Of a stretch of DNA of 64,000 nt, positions 51,136 to 61,700 are shown piece by piece. Source of the DNA: an uncultured Pelagibacteraceae bacterium (GTDB lineage: Bacteria; Pseudomonadota; Alphaproteobacteria; Pelagibacterales; Pelagibacteraceae); assembly GCA_902558835.1 (NCBI GenBank), contig CACEFK010000002.1:1-64000 (forward strand). Reading direction: 5' to 3'. A program made the translations under genes and the position numbers. Under the pieces are notes generated by a model. That model ran no database searches. It was not told where the DNA came from and saw only the letters and a program-made list of their open reading frames with translations. Numbering within the stretch: the first letter of the stretch is position 1; every line of letters starts with the position of its first letter.

Positions 51136-51825
51136 CTATATCGATTTCCCTAATTTAACTTTATATGAAACACCCATTGTTGATGTAGCAAATACAGTTC
51201 TAATTAAATCACCTTTCAAGGTATTGTTTGATTTTTCTTTTTCTAAAGCATCTAAAATTGCATTATAGTTTTTCATTAATTGATCATCACTAAAAGATTT
51301 TTTACCAATACTAACTCCAATATTTCCGTCTTTGTCATTTCTAATTTCTACTTGACCAGATTTAGCATTAGTTACAGCTTCTTTAATATTTTCAGAAACT
51401 GAACCAAGTTTAGGGTTTGGCATTAAACCTTTAGGTCCTAAAACTTTTCCTAATTTAGAAAGTTTAATCATCATTCCAGGTGTACAAATCAATTTTTCAA
51501 AATTTAATTCTCCAGCTTTAATTTTTTCAACAAATTCATCACCTCCCACAATATCTGCACCAGCATCTTTTGCATCTTGTGCTTTATTATCTTCACAAAC
51601 TACAGCAACTTTAACTTTCTTACCTGTGCCTCCAGGTAAATTAACTACCGTTCTAATATTAACTTCACTTTTCTTTTGTTTGTTATTAATTTGAAAACTT
51701 AAGTCTAAAGACTCATCGAATTTAGTTGTGCAGTTTTTTTTAAGTTCAGGTAATAACTTTTCTATAGATTCCGCATTTAAGTCTTTTGTCTTTTCAGGTA
51801 ATTTTTTGTATCTTTTTGATGCCAT
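51136..51825 (-). CDS. rplA: 50S ribosomal protein L1
   Basis: 229 residues; mobile L1 stalk contacting E-site tRNA and, in E. coli, translational repressor of rplK-rplA. Contains VNLPGGTGKKVKVAVVCED, ADIVGGDEFVEKIKAGELNFEKLICTPGMMIKLSKLGKVLGPKGLMPNPKLGSV. Overlaps rplK by one base. Confidence 0.98.
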   Translation of the reverse strand: MASKRYKKLPEKTKDLNAESIEKLLPELKKNCTTKFDESLDLSFQINNKQKKSEVNIRTVVNLPGGTGKKVKVAVVCEDNKAQDAKDAGADIVGGDEFVEKIKAGELNFEKLICTPGMMIKLSKLGKVLGPKGLMPNPKLGSVSENIKEAVTNAKSGQVEIRNDKDGNIGVSIGKKSFSDDQLMKNYNAILDALEKEKSNNTLKGDLIRTVFATSTMGVSYKVKLGKSI

Positions 51826-52250
51826 TATTCTTTTACCTCAATACCCATTGATCTGGCGGATCCTGCAATAATTTTTATAGCTTCTTCAATATCATGTGCA
51901 TTTAAATCATTCATTTTTTCTTTTGCTATACTCTCTAATTGTTTTTTAGAAATTGAAGCAACAATATTTCTTCCAGGTTCTTTAGATCCACCTTTTAGTT
52001 TTACTGCTTCTTTAATATAAAATGATGCTGGAGGTGATTTAATTTTAAAATCAAATTTTTTGTCTTTATAGACTGTAATTTCAACTGGCACAGGTTTGCC
52101 TGCCATTGATTTTGTTTTGTCATTAAACGCTTTACAAAACTCCATAATATTTACACCTCGTTGACCTAATGCAGGACCAACAGGTGGGGCTGGATTAGCT
52201 TGACCACCCTTAATTTGTAATTTTATAAACCCACTAATTTCTTTTGCCAT
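51825..52250 (-). CDS. rplK: 50S ribosomal protein L11
   Basis: 141 residues; GTPase-associated centre and stringent-response contact for Rel[41 protein letters not shown] and the C-terminal [22 protein letters not shown] are diagnostic. Overlaps nusG by one base. Confidence 0.98.
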   Translation of the reverse strand: MAKEISGFIKLQIKGGQANPAPPVGPALGQRGVNIMEFCKAFNDKTKSMAGKPVPVEITVYKDKKFDFKIKSPPASFYIKEAVKLKGGSKEPGRNIVASISKKQLESIAKEKMNDLNAHDIEEAIKIIAGSARSMGIEVKE

Positions 52251-52780
52251 TAACTTACCTTTTCAACCTGATTATATTCTAAATCTACTGGTGTAGGACG
52301 ACCAAATATAGAAACTGACACCTTAAGTCTAGCTTTTTCTTCATCAATTTCTTCAATCATTCCGGTAAATGATGCAAATGGACCATCTACAACCTGAACT
52401 TTTTCACCTACACTATAATCTACGCCAGATTTTGGTTGAGCAACACCATCTTTAATCTGACCTAAAATCTTCTCTACTTCTTTATCCGAAACTGGAACAG
52501 GAATACCTTTTGTGCCCAAGAAACCACTGACTCTCTTTATATTTTTGATCATATGATAAATATTATTATCCATCTCACTCTTTATTAATACATATCCAGG
52601 GAAGTATTTCTTCTTCTTTTGAATTCTTTTACCTCTCTTAACCTCAGTAACATCATGAGTAGGTACAATAATCTCTTCAAACTTATCAGCAATTTTAGCT
52701 TTATCAGCTTCCTCTTTAATTAAAGAAGCTACTTTATTCTCAAAACTAGAATGAGACTGAACAATATACCAATTTTTCAT
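52250..52780 (-). CDS. nusG: Transcription antitermination factor NusG
   Basis: 176 residues. NGN domain ([25 protein letters not shown]...[15 protein letters not shown]) and a C-terminal KOW domain ([52 protein letters not shown]). It couples RNA polymerase to ribosomes and Rho. Overlaps secE by one base. Confidence 0.98.
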   Translation of the reverse strand: MKNWYIVQSHSSFENKVASLIKEEADKAKIADKFEEIIVPTHDVTEVKRGKRIQKKKKYFPGYVLIKSEMDNNIYHMIKNIKRVSGFLGTKGIPVPVSDKEVEKILGQIKDGVAQPKSGVDYSVGEKVQVVDGPFASFTGMIEEIDEEKARLKVSVSIFGRPTPVDLEYNQVEKVS

Positions 52781-52971
52781 TAAATACTCACTTTAAGTAA
52801 AAGTTCTAAGAAAAATTTCAAAACCTGATCTAAAAGAAGAAAAAATAAAGACATAACAACTGCCATAACAAAAACCATTAAAGCACCTTGCAAAGTTTCT
52901 TTCCAAGTAGGCCAAGTAACTTTAAAAGCCTCTTGTTTTACTTCCTGAATAAATTTAATTGGGTTTCTCAT
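52780..52971 (-). CDS. secE: Preprotein translocase SecE
   Basis: 63 residues: the minimal single-transmembrane form. RNPIKFIQEVKQEAFKVTWPTWKETLQGALMVFVMAVVMSLFFLLLDQVLKFF contains the conserved amphipathic helix and TM segment. The ORF-track start would read through tRNA-Trp, so I use the ATG 17 bp after the tRNA 3' end. Usual place upstream of nusG. Confidence 0.96.
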   Translation of the reverse strand: MRNPIKFIQEVKQEAFKVTWPTWKETLQGALMVFVMAVVMSLFFLLLDQVLKFFLELLLKVSI

Positions 52972-52988
52972 AATTTTTAAGCTCAAAT

Positions 52989-53064
52989 TGGCAGGAGCGG
53001 AGGGACTCGAACCCTCAGCCTCCGGTTTTGGAGACCGGCGCTCTACCAATTGAGCTACACTCCT
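52989..53064 (-). tRNA. tRNA-Trp(CCA)
   Basis: 76-nt tRNA. Acceptor AGGAGTG/CGCTCCT, discriminator G and encoded CCA; anticodon arm CCGGT-CTCCAAA-ACCGG gives CCA. It lies between tuf (10 bp) and secE (17 bp) in the common tuf-trpT-secE-nusG order and must be cut out of the polycistronic transcript. A palindromic hairpin ends 3 nt before its mature 5' end. Confidence 0.96.
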
Positions 53065-53067
53065 ATT

Positions 53068-53084
53068 TATAGAGTTACTCTATA
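53068..53084 (-). promoter_or_regulatory. Hairpin spanning the tuf stop codon, next to tRNA-Trp
   Basis: In RNA this reads UAUAGAG-UAA-CUCUAUA: a 7-bp stem whose 3-nt loop is exactly the tuf stop codon. It ends three bases before the 5' end of tRNA-Trp. It may protect the tuf mRNA end or guide processing at the mRNA/tRNA boundary; there is no U-run, so termination is unlikely. Confidence 0.5.
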
Positions 53085-54265
53085 ATTTTAGTTACTACTC
53101 CTGCTCCAACAGTTCTTCCACCTTCTCTAATAGCAAAGTTTAATTTCTCTGCCATAGCAATTGGTGTAATAAGTTTAACAGTAAATTTAGCATCATCACC
53201 TGGCATAACCATTTCAGTACCAGCTGGTAATTCTACTTCACCTGTAACGTCTGTTGTTCTAAAATAAAACTGTGGTCTGTACTTAGTAAAGAATGGAGTA
53301 TGTCTTCCGCCTTCATCTTTTTTAAGTACATACGCTTGAGCCTCAAATTTAGTATGTGGAGTGATTGAACCAGGTTTACAGAGAACTTGACCTCTTTCGA
53401 TATCAGTTCTTTCAATACCTCTCAATAAAATTCCAACGTTATCACCAGCTTCACCAGAATCTAAAAGTTTTCTAAACATCTCAACTCCAGTACAAACTGA
53501 TTTTTTAGTTTCTCTAATTCCAACTATTTCAACTTCTTCACCAGTTTTAATTACACCAGACTCAACTCTTCCTGTTGCAACTGTTCCTCTTCCAGAAATT
53601 GAGAATACGTCCTCAACTGGCATCAAGAATGGTTTATCAACCTCTCTAGCTGGCTGTGGAATATGTTCATCAACAGCTTTCATTAATTCTAAAATAGAAT
53701 TTTTTCCAATTTCATCATCTCTACCTTCAACTGCTGCTAAAGCCGAACCTTTAACGATTGGTGTTTTATCGCCTGGGTATTTGTATGAAGTTAAAAGTTC
53801 TCTAATTTCTTCTTCAACAAGTTCAATCATTTCTTTATCATCAACTTGGTCTACTTTATTTAGGTAAACAACAATTGCAGGAATACCAACTTGTCTTCCT
53901 AAAAGAATATGCTCTCTTGTTTGTGGCATTGGACCATCAGCTGCATTAACAACTAAAATTGCTCCATCCATTTGTGCAGCACCAGTGATCATGTTTTTAA
54001 CATAGTCAGCGTGACCTGGACAGTCTACGTGAGCATAGTGTCTTTTTTCTGTTTCATACTCAACGTGTGCTGTTGAAATTGTTATACCTCTCTCTTTTTC
54101 TTCAGGTGCTTTATCAATTTGATCATAAGCAACTGCAGTTCCACCGCCAGCTTGTGCTAATACATTTGTAATCGCGGCAGTAAGAGTTGTTTTACCATGG
54201 TCGACATGACCAATAGTCCCAATGTTACAGTGGGGTTTATTTCTTACAAATTTTTCTTTTGACAT
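53075..54265 (-). CDS. tuf: Elongation factor Tu
   Basis: 396 residues delivering aminoacyl-tRNA to the ribosome. P-loop [10 protein letters not shown], switch [18 protein letters not shown] and the three-domain architecture are complete, ending [17 protein letters not shown]. This is the only tuf in the window (none between fusA and rpsJ). It lies between tRNA-Gly and tRNA-Trp. Confidence 0.99.
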   Translation of the reverse strand: MSKEKFVRNKPHCNIGTIGHVDHGKTTLTAAITNVLAQAGGGTAVAYDQIDKAPEEKERGITISTAHVEYETEKRHYAHVDCPGHADYVKNMITGAAQMDGAILVVNAADGPMPQTREHILLGRQVGIPAIVVYLNKVDQVDDKEMIELVEEEIRELLTSYKYPGDKTPIVKGSALAAVEGRDDEIGKNSILELMKAVDEHIPQPAREVDKPFLMPVEDVFSISGRGTVATGRVESGVIKTGEEVEIVGIRETKKSVCTGVEMFRKLLDSGEAGDNVGILLRGIERTDIERGQVLCKPGSITPHTKFEAQAYVLKKDEGGRHTPFFTKYRPQFYFRTTDVTGEVELPAGTEMVMPGDDAKFTVKLITPIAMAEKLNFAIREGGRTVGAGVVTKIIE

Positions 54266-54313
54266 TACTTTTTTACCTCAGTTTATTTGTTTTCATTTTC
54301 AATTTTATTTTCT

Positions 54314-54387
54314 TGGAGCGGGTAAAGGGAATCGAACCCTTACATCCAGCTTGGAAGGCTAGCGTTCTACCATTGAACTACACCCGC
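54314..54387 (-). tRNA. tRNA-Gly(UCC)
   Basis: 74-nt tRNA. Acceptor GCGGGTG/TACCCGC, discriminator U, encoded CCA, anticodon arm CTAGC-CTTCCAA-GCTGG giving TCC. It sits 48 bp upstream of tuf, after tRNA-Tyr, in the classic tyrT-glyT-tuf-trpT arrangement. Confidence 0.96.
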
Positions 54388-54431
54388 ACAACCCCAAGAG
54401 TAACACTCCATGTTATCTAAAATTTATTAAA

Positions 54432-54517
54432 TGGTGGAGGGGGAAAGATTCGAACTTTCGAAGACCGAAGTCAACGGGTTTACAGCCCGCCCCATTTGAC
54501 CGCTCTGGAACCCCTCC
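54432..54517 (-). tRNA. tRNA-Tyr(GUA)
   Basis: 86-nt class II tRNA. Acceptor GGAGGGG/CCCCTCC, discriminator A, encoded CCA; anticodon arm GCGGG-CTGTAAA-CCCGT gives GTA; long variable arm with a TTCG-like stem region. It is the first gene of the tRNA-tuf-secE transcription unit. Confidence 0.96.
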
Positions 54518-54564
54518 TTTGGGGAAGTGTCCCCTTGTTCAATAAAGCTTCAAATAACAAGCGT

Positions 54565-54592
54565 TTTATATATTTTATTTATGCAAATGCAA
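54565..54592 (-). promoter_or_regulatory. Promoter for tRNA-Tyr-tRNA-Gly-tuf
   Basis: On the minus strand TTGCAT (54592-54587), 16-bp spacer, TATAAA (54570-54565), followed by ACGC, a GC-containing discriminator of the kind seen at stable-RNA promoters. A start near 54558 would give a leader of about 40 nt before tRNA-Tyr. Two TTGCAT copies in tandem leave the exact -35 open. Confidence 0.5.
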
Positions 54593-54646
54593 CACGTGAT
54601 TTAATAGGAAAATATTAAAAAAACCGTATAAAACAGATACAAATTT

Positions 54647-55390
54647 ATGAATAAATCATCATTTTTCATTGTTGGTCAACACGCAGTTATTGAAGCTCTT
54701 AGAAACCCTAAAAGAAAGGTTTTAAGAGTATTTTTAACGGAAGAGTCTAAAAAAAATATTCATAGAAAAAACCCAAATAAAAACATTTTAGAAGATGTTA
54801 AAGTTTACTTTAAATCTAAAAAAGAATTAGACAAATATACTTCTAAAGAACAATTAATGCATAATGGTTACGTTGCAGAGATTGAACATTTGGATCAACC
54901 AGATCTAAAACAATTTATAAAAGATAAAAATAATTTAACATTTGTCTGTCTTGATGAAGTTAGTGATCCAAGAAATATTGGTTCATTAATAAGAAGTGCA
55001 GCATCATTTGATATTGATGGATTAATAATTAAAGAGAGGCACTTTCCTCGTGACAGTAAGTTAATGTATAAATCAGCAAGTGGTTGTATGGAACACATGA
55101 ATATATTCCAAGTATCCAACATTAATTCCACATTAAAAAATTTAAGAGAAAAAAACTTCTGGATTTATGGTTTTGATTCAAAAGGTCAAAAAGATTTTAC
55201 AGATATAAAGTGGGAAGGAAACAATATTCTTCTTTTTGGCTCAGAAGGATTTGGAATGAGACAGCATACAGGTAAATATGCTGATTTTTTTGTAAAAATT
55301 AATATTAATGAAGATATTGAAAGTTTAAATATCTCAAATAGTGCAGCAATTGTATTTCATCACTTAAGTTATATAAAAAAAAACAGTTGA
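54647..55390 (+). CDS. rlmB: 23S rRNA 2'-O-ribose methyltransferase, SpoU/TrmH family
   Basis: 247 residues. N-terminal substrate-binding domain (FFIVGQHAVIEALRNPKRKVLRVFLTEE) and C-terminal SPOUT knot with DEVSDPRNIGSLIRSAASFDIDGLII, LLFGSEGFGMRQHTGKYADFFVKI and SLNISNSAAIVFHHL. Best match is RlmB (Gm2251 of 23S rRNA); other SpoU members cannot be fully excluded. It begins the plus-strand segment and is followed 33 bp later by tRNA-Thr. Confidence 0.88.
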   Translation: MNKSSFFIVGQHAVIEALRNPKRKVLRVFLTEESKKNIHRKNPNKNILEDVKVYFKSKKELDKYTSKEQLMHNGYVAEIEHLDQPDLKQFIKDKNNLTFVCLDEVSDPRNIGSLIRSAASFDIDGLIIKERHFPRDSKLMYKSASGCMEHMNIFQVSNINSTLKNLREKNFWIYGFDSKGQKDFTDIKWEGNNILLFGSEGFGMRQHTGKYADFFVKININEDIESLNISNSAAIVFHHLSYIKKNS

Positions 55391-55423
55391 TTATTTAACA
55401 AATAGTTAATAATTATTGCGCAT

Positions 55424-55499
55424 GCCCTTGTAGCTCAGCTGGTAGAGCAATTGATTTGTAATCAATAGGTCCGCGGTTCGAATCCGTGCGGGGGCACCA
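55424..55499 (+). tRNA. tRNA-Thr(UGU), attachment site of the island
   Basis: 76-nt tRNA. Acceptor GCCCTTG/CGGGGGC (with two G-U pairs), discriminator A, encoded CCA; anticodon arm ATTGA-TTTGTAA-TCAAT gives TGT. The gene is complete. Its anticodon arm plus five bases recurs as a perfect 22-bp direct repeat 7.6 kb downstream, which marks it as an integration site. Confidence 0.96.
55450..55471 (+). repeat. att-like direct repeat, left copy (inside tRNA-Thr)
   Basis: ATTGATTTGTAATCAATAGG + TC, 22 bp, covering the anticodon stem-loop of tRNA-Thr. Identical to 63097-63118. The loop is flanked by the stem's own inverted repeat (ATTGA/TCAAT), the geometry preferred by tyrosine integrases that recombine at anticodon loops. 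Confidence 0.8.
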
Positions 55500-55598
55500 C
55501 TAAAATCTTATTTATTTTCATCAAATTCAAATTTTGCTTTAATTTTTCAAAAATAAAAATTATTTATTAATGCGATAGAAAGGAAGCAAGTAGAACTA

Positions 55599-55626
55599 AG
55601 TGAAGTGAATTTGAAGTGAATTTTAA
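55599..55626 (+). repeat. 28-bp element with 11-bp tandem repeat, left copy
   Basis: AG + two copies of TGAAGTGAATT + TTAA. Perfectly identical to 62999-63026 in the same orientation. It lies 128 bp inside the left att repeat, in the 186-bp stretch between tRNA-Thr and the methyltransferase 3' end. Placement at both ends of the island suggests arm-type recombinase sites or a similar end signal (inference). I see nothing else in the 55500-55685 gap. Confidence 0.75.
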
Positions 55627-55685
55627 TTATCTAGTAAAAGCTTATAAGTAAATAACTTAGTTCAAAAAAATTAATACTTCCAATA

Positions 55686-58600
55686 TTATTGCGAGCCTTT
55701 ATTAAATTTATTTAAATAATTTTCTATGTAAATTTTTTCTTCAGGAGTAATAAGAAAAAGATCATAGACTAAATTGTCAATTTTATTATCAATTAACAAA
55801 TTATCAGGATCCTTAATAATTTTTTCAACGTATGAAATTAACTCTTTTTGTTTTTTTTGATCATTTAAATCAGGAATTGGAAAATTTTTGAGTTCATTCA
55901 ATTTAAATTGAGGAAATAAACCTCTTTGTAATTTTGCAAATCTTACAATGAACCAAAAAGTAATAAGTTTTGAATTTATTATCCCAAGTACCAACAGAGG
56001 ATTAATTTTAAAATCATAAACATTCATATAATTTATATCATTTAAAAAGATTTTTTTAAAAAATGTTGAAACAATACTATATGGTGGCTTTGATGGTATT
56101 TGTCTCACAAGAACTCTCTCCGAGCTAAATATAGAAATATTTCTTGGTTCAGCTAAATGTTTTCCATAACTCAAATATTTACCTGTCCATGAATGGGAAT
56201 ATCTCTTGATATCTTTGCCATCTAGATACTTGTGGTATGATTCATTTTCTTTTTGATTACTGTGAAAAATTTTGTTTTCTAAAATTTCTCTTGTTTGTGG
56301 AGGTGTTCCCTTGCCTACTTGATATGATTTTAAACCTGACTGAACTTTTGCATAATATGGATACAAAGTTTTCGAATTTTGAATTACTTTGTTAGAAATT
56401 GTCTTAAGTTTATTATCTGCAATAATATCAAAATTAAAAATATAGTTATAACTTTCATCATTTAAAAGTTCAGTTTTAGCTATTGATGTTTTAAAAATAA
56501 TTTCATCTTTCTCTGAGTAAATAGTAATCTTACTATATATATCCTTTTTATTTTTACAAAAACTAACTACACATGCATCTACAGCAGCATTCTTAAAAAC
56601 TTGTTTAGAAAAATTTATTATTTCAATTCTACTATATTTTAAAATTAATTTTCTTAAATCCTCATTCGTGTTTATTGTCATCCAGTTATTTGGAATAATA
56701 AAAGATAAGAAACCATTTTCTTTTAAAAGATTTATGCCTAACTCTATAAATAATGCATAAGTATTTAATTGATATTGAGCAAGTTTATATTTTTTAACAT
56801 AATATTTTTTATCAACATCCTCAAATTTTTTTAGTTTACTAGACCTAGCAAAAATATATGGCGGATTTCCAATAACTAAATCAAAACCATTATTTTCAAA
56901 AACATCTAGAAAAAAAATTTTCCAAAGAAAAAAGTTTCTTTCAATATTATTTGAAAACACACTTTTGTCATTTGATGTAGATGTTTTTTTTAAAATAAGA
57001 GAATTAATCTTTTCTTCAAGTTTGAGTCTTAGATCTTTCTTTATTTTTCTGCTACTTAAATTGAAGTATTTTTTTTGAATTTGAATCAATTCTTTTTTAA
57101 TTTCCTCAGTTTGAACATCAGTAAACAATTCGTTATCCTCATCAACATCAAAATCATGATTCTTATATTTTTGTACTAAACTATTACCCTGCAAAATTTT
57201 ATAACTTAAATTGGGTAAAGGATTTGGATTATTAACATTTTTTTCTTCAACAATTAATGATAACCAAAGTCTAAGTTTTGAAATTTCTACAGCTCCTCTG
57301 TCTATATCAACACCATAAATTGAGTTTTCAATAAATTCTCTTTTAAAAAGATAAATACTTTTTTTTCCACCAAAAAAATTATCAATTCTAAATCTAATTT
57401 TAACAATTTCATTCATAATCAAAACAGGAAATGCACCAGACCCTATTGCTGGATCGCATATCTTTATATTAGCTAATAAATTATCTATAGATTTTAAAAT
57501 TTCTTTTTCATTAAATTCATCAATTTTTTCTTTTAATTCCTCTTCATCTAGGAAATCAAAATTAACTAAATCATAAATAAAATTTTCATGATGAGAGAGA
57601 TGTGATTTTGATATTAAAAAATTTTTAATAATTTGTTTGCTCATAAAAGATACAACAAATCTAGGTGTATAATAAGAGCCTTTTCCTTTTCTAAAATTTT
57701 CAGGTAAAAGTTTTTCGAAGACTTTACCTAACATTTCGGGATCAATACCTATCTCTACATCCAATCCATCATTCTCGTCTACTGTAAAGTTATATAAATC
57801 AAATATATCTAAAATTCCGTCCCGAGAAATATTTGAAAAAATAGAATTTGGTATATTTAGTTTTTCTTTTTTCCAATCATAATTATCTAATTCTTCGAAT
57901 AAGCCTCCATTAAGATATGGGATTTTACAATCTAGAATTTCAACATAATTATTTTTATTTTCCTTGTTCAATCCATCATAAAGTAAATGCTCAAAGAAAT
58001 CATTGTAGAAATTTTTTTTATTTTTATTAAATAATTCAAAACTATTTCTTAAAAAAGATTTATCTCCATTTGATAATGTTTGATTTTTTTTAGCACCCAT
58101 ACACCCTTTTTTTTGAAGAAAATAACAAAAGACAACTTGTCCTAAAAATTTTTTAGCAAATAAGTCAATTTCAATTTTTTTTTGTTCTAAGAATATTCTG
58201 AATTTTTTATCCTTATAAAGATATTCGGTAATTTTAAGAAATAAGTTTTTATATTTTTGAAAAAATTCGTCACTTATTACTTCAATATCAAATCTATTTT
58301 TTAAATCATCATAGTTCTTTATCTTTGTTTGAAACTGTGCAGTTGGTGTGTGAACTTTTGATCCAGGTCCCAAAAAAAAAGATAATCTTTTTGGCATTGA
58401 AAATTCTCTGGTAACAACTGTATCTGAAAGCCATTTATAATTACTTTCAATCAGTGAAAATCTATAATTTTGAGAATTTTTTGTATAAAAAATTATAATT
58501 GCCTTTTCTATGGACAATTTTTTAAAAATAGAAAAAACTTTTTTAGTCAGTGAAACTCTTGGATCGCTTATTGATGAATGTTCAAGTTCAAAAATTTGAA

Positions 58601-58766
58601 GATTATTTAAACTTTTTACTTCTCCTATTTTAATTATTTTTTTTGTTAATTCATTCTTGGTATCATCTTTAAATTCAATTTCTTCAATTATTAAATCATC
58701 AGGTAATATTTTTTTTAAAAAATTACAAAATTCTTGTCTTTTGTAAGGTAAAGAAAAATCATGCAT
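55686..58766 (-). CDS. Eco57I-type N6-adenine DNA methyltransferase / restriction enzyme subunit
   Basis: About 1,026 residues. The N-terminal ~250 residues (IGEVKSLNNLQIFELEHSS... KAIIIFYT) resemble the front part of large type IIG-like methylases but show no nuclease motif I can verify. The methylase core has GKGSYYTPRFVVSFM (about 360), the SAM motif CDPAIGSGAFPVLI (about 442) and catalytic NPPY in FDLVIGNPPYIFARS (about 634). A C-terminal target-recognition domain contains GKGTPPQTREIL, YLDGKDIKRY and FPQFKLNELKNFPIPD. The ATG at 58766 overlaps the helicase stop by 8 bp (the track uses a GTG one codon earlier). It probably marks self DNA for the helicase/nuclease partner. Confidence 0.88.
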   Translation of the reverse strand: MHDFSLPYKRQEFCNFLKKILPDDLIIEEIEFKDDTKNELTKKIIKIGEVKSLNNLQIFELEHSSISDPRVSLTKKVFSIFKKLSIEKAIIIFYTKNSQNYRFSLIESNYKWLSDTVVTREFSMPKRLSFFLGPGSKVHTPTAQFQTKIKNYDDLKNRFDIEVISDEFFQKYKNLFLKITEYLYKDKKFRIFLEQKKIEIDLFAKKFLGQVVFCYFLQKKGCMGAKKNQTLSNGDKSFLRNSFELFNKNKKNFYNDFFEHLLYDGLNKENKNNYVEILDCKIPYLNGGLFEELDNYDWKKEKLNIPNSIFSNISRDGILDIFDLYNFTVDENDGLDVEIGIDPEMLGKVFEKLLPENFRKGKGSYYTPRFVVSFMSKQIIKNFLISKSHLSHHENFIYDLVNFDFLDEEELKEKIDEFNEKEILKSIDNLLANIKICDPAIGSGAFPVLIMNEIVKIRFRIDNFFGGKKSIYLFKREFIENSIYGVDIDRGAVEISKLRLWLSLIVEEKNVNNPNPLPNLSYKILQGNSLVQKYKNHDFDVDEDNELFTDVQTEEIKKELIQIQKKYFNLSSRKIKKDLRLKLEEKINSLILKKTSTSNDKSVFSNNIERNFFLWKIFFLDVFENNGFDLVIGNPPYIFARSSKLKKFEDVDKKYYVKKYKLAQYQLNTYALFIELGINLLKENGFLSFIIPNNWMTINTNEDLRKLILKYSRIEIINFSKQVFKNAAVDACVVSFCKNKKDIYSKITIYSEKDEIIFKTSIAKTELLNDESYNYIFNFDIIADNKLKTISNKVIQNSKTLYPYYAKVQSGLKSYQVGKGTPPQTREILENKIFHSNQKENESYHKYLDGKDIKRYSHSWTGKYLSYGKHLAEPRNISIFSSERVLVRQIPSKPPYSIVSTFFKKIFLNDINYMNVYDFKINPLLVLGIINSKLITFWFIVRFAKLQRGLFPQFKLNELKNFPIPDLNDQKKQKELISYVEKIIKDPDNLLIDNKIDNLVYDLFLITPEEKIYIENYLNKFNKGSQ

Positions 58767-61700
58767 CACTAATTTCTTCAGATATAATTAGATGTTCTTC
58801 GCTTTCGTCAATTTTATTTGCTTTATTCAATATTTTTTTTAGATAGTCTGGTGAAATAATTGAATTTAATTTTTCTAACTCATTATTCAGTTTTGATAAC
58901 CTTATTTCTCTTATCATCTTCAAATATCCACCTGGTAATGCATCTAATTTTTCTAAAACATAAATAAGATCCTGAATATAAGAATTATATTTTTTTGGAG
59001 CTTTCTCAAGAATAGCATTTAACTTATCTAATGTTCTTTTCTTACCTCTATCTAAAGCAGTAAGAAATTTTTTATTAAATAAATTTTTTGATATTTCTGA
59101 GTAATATTTTTCAAAATTATCAGATACCATAAAAGGTTTTTCAGTTTGATTTGACTCAAAAATTTTAAAAAACTTCTCATTGGATAATTTCAAATATTCT
59201 TTTTTTTTATTTAAAAATCTAAAAATTGATTCATCTCCTTTTTTGGCATAAACAATTATGCCATTACCGTTTTCTTTTTTTATTTTTCGTCTAATTCTAA
59301 TTTGAGGTGGCAACTTTCTTATTTCTTCAATAAATTCTGGGCTTTCATCTCTCAAATTATAAATAAGATTTTCATAATATGTTTCTGGGTTTCTTATTTC
59401 GTCAGAGGCATTTTCTATTTCGTCCTCAAAAAATCGACTTAATTCCTCATCTGAGGTGAGTATTTTTGTATCATCACCAAATAATGCTTGAAAAACTGAA
59501 ATCTTTATTTTTGCTATTTTCTTTGTTCTTACCTCTTTTTCTCCTCTTGATGATGGAAAAAAATTATAAATAAATAATTCATCATAGACTTTTTTATTTA
59601 TACGATTTATCCGACCAAATCTCTGAATTACCTTGGTTGGATTATATGGAATATCGTAATTAATTATTGTACCGGCTCTATTCAGATTATAACCCTCAGA
59701 AATGGTATCAGTAGCCATTAAAACATTGTAATCATCTGCTTTATCTTTTTCATTTATACCTGCATCAAAGTTTGCTTTTATAATTTGTTTATTTATCTTC
59801 TTTATTGAATCTTCAGAAGTGTATTTAAAAACTTTAATATTTCTCTCTTTTAATTTTTTAGCAACATAATTTGCTGTATCTGCAAATTCTGAAAATATTA
59901 AAACTTTTCTTTTATCTTTTTTATTTAATTCATTTTCTAGTGTTTCGTAAAATTTTTCAAATTTTGGATCTATAAAGTTTGTTTTTAATCTTGTTTCCCA
60001 TTTTTGTTTTAATTGAGTTAATTCTTTTATGTCATTGATTAAATCTTTATAAAATTCTGGTCTTAATTCAGTCTTATCAATGAACCAAGCGCCTTTAGCT
60101 TTGAAATCCTCTACACTTTTTAAATCATCAAAATTTTTATTACTTTGTATATTTTCTTCAAATTCAAAAACTTCAGGCATTGAGCCTTTTTTATATATTG
60201 GTATTTTGCCTTTAGTATCATACCAATCTTTTATTTTAACATTTGAACTAATTATATTGTCAAGGGTTTCCATAAATGAATATACGCAACTTTCAAATCT
60301 TCTCACTAATAGTCTTTTCATAAAATCTGCAATATTTTCTAAAGATTTTTTTAAAAGTTCTTTATCTTTTTCCTCTAAACCTGCTCTTTCAGCAATCTGA
60401 CTAAGATATTTTGGCAGAATATAAGAAGCTGACTTATATCTTGCAGCAACATAACGCTTCTCATCTGTCTTTGGTGATATTACTTCCAAAGTATCACTAT
60501 ATAACTCGCTTATCTCACCTAAATTATAATCTATCAATTTTGGTGGGTTTCTTTTAGGAAATTCTAATTTTTTTAATTTTATATCCTTTTTATACCGATC
60601 TATACCCTCCAAGTCTAACCTGGATCTTCTGATTACTAATGGCGATAAAATTGATTTTATTTGATCAGTTAAATTATTCATTTTTTCTTTTATCTTGGGG
60701 TCAAATTTTTTTGTTGTATCAATTTTTGTTATATCATTATACTCTTTAACTAATTCCTTAAATTGATCTGATAAATTTTCTATATTCTGTAAAGATGATT
60801 TTGTAGGTATTTGAAAAAGTTTAATCATATTGAATATATCTTGAGGTCGATTATTAAAGGGTGTTGCAGATAAAAGAATTACTTTGTTATTTTGACAAAG
60901 TTTATGCAGTAAAGAATAATCATTAGTTAAGTCATTACGAAATGAGTGAGCTTCATCAATGATAATTAAATTTTCAGAAGTGGTTCTTTCTCGTTTAAAT
61001 GCGTTTTCAATTTTTCCTCTTGAAACTACACTTCCCTGAATCATTGTTATAGTCTTGTAATCCTCCCAACCATCAACTAAATGAGGTGGGGCAATAATAA
61101 TTGTGTTTAGATTTAAATTTTTTGCAATAGCTGAGGCAATCACACTTTTACCTAATCCCACAACATCTGCAATTATTACACCTTGGTGTTTATTGATAAT
61201 ATCCAAGCCTTTTAAAATGGCATCTTCTTGATATTTAATATCTAAAAATTTACCATCAGACAATTCTTTAGGCATCAATATTTCGTTATCTTTTTTTTCT
61301 TGAAAATATTCATCTAGTACCTTCACAAATAAATTGTAGGGCTTAGGTATTTTATTAATCCAAGTTTTTTTTACTACTTTATTTTCAAATTCATCATAGT
61401 TGTCTATATTAGCTACATCTATACAGTTAGGGCTATTCCATCGTTCTAAAAATTGATTAAGATGCGCTTCATAATCAGAAGGTTCTCTAAACAAATAATT
61501 ACCCTCTATATTATCTAAAAAACCTGATCTTGTCAGATTACTGGAGCCAGCTAAAACAATTCCAGGTGTTAAATTATTTTGATTAAATTTTTTTGAATAT
61601 TTAAATACAAATGTTTTTGAATGATCATTTTTTTCTTTCCAGCATTTAATATTTAAAGATCCATCCTTAATTTTTTTAATAAACATATTGTAAGATTCTT

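Noticed and set aside
52972-53049. ORF-track N-terminal extension of SecE (MVERRSPKPEAEGSSPSAP...)
   Set aside because: These codons are the tRNA-Trp gene read in frame; the ATG at 52971 gives the normal short SecE.
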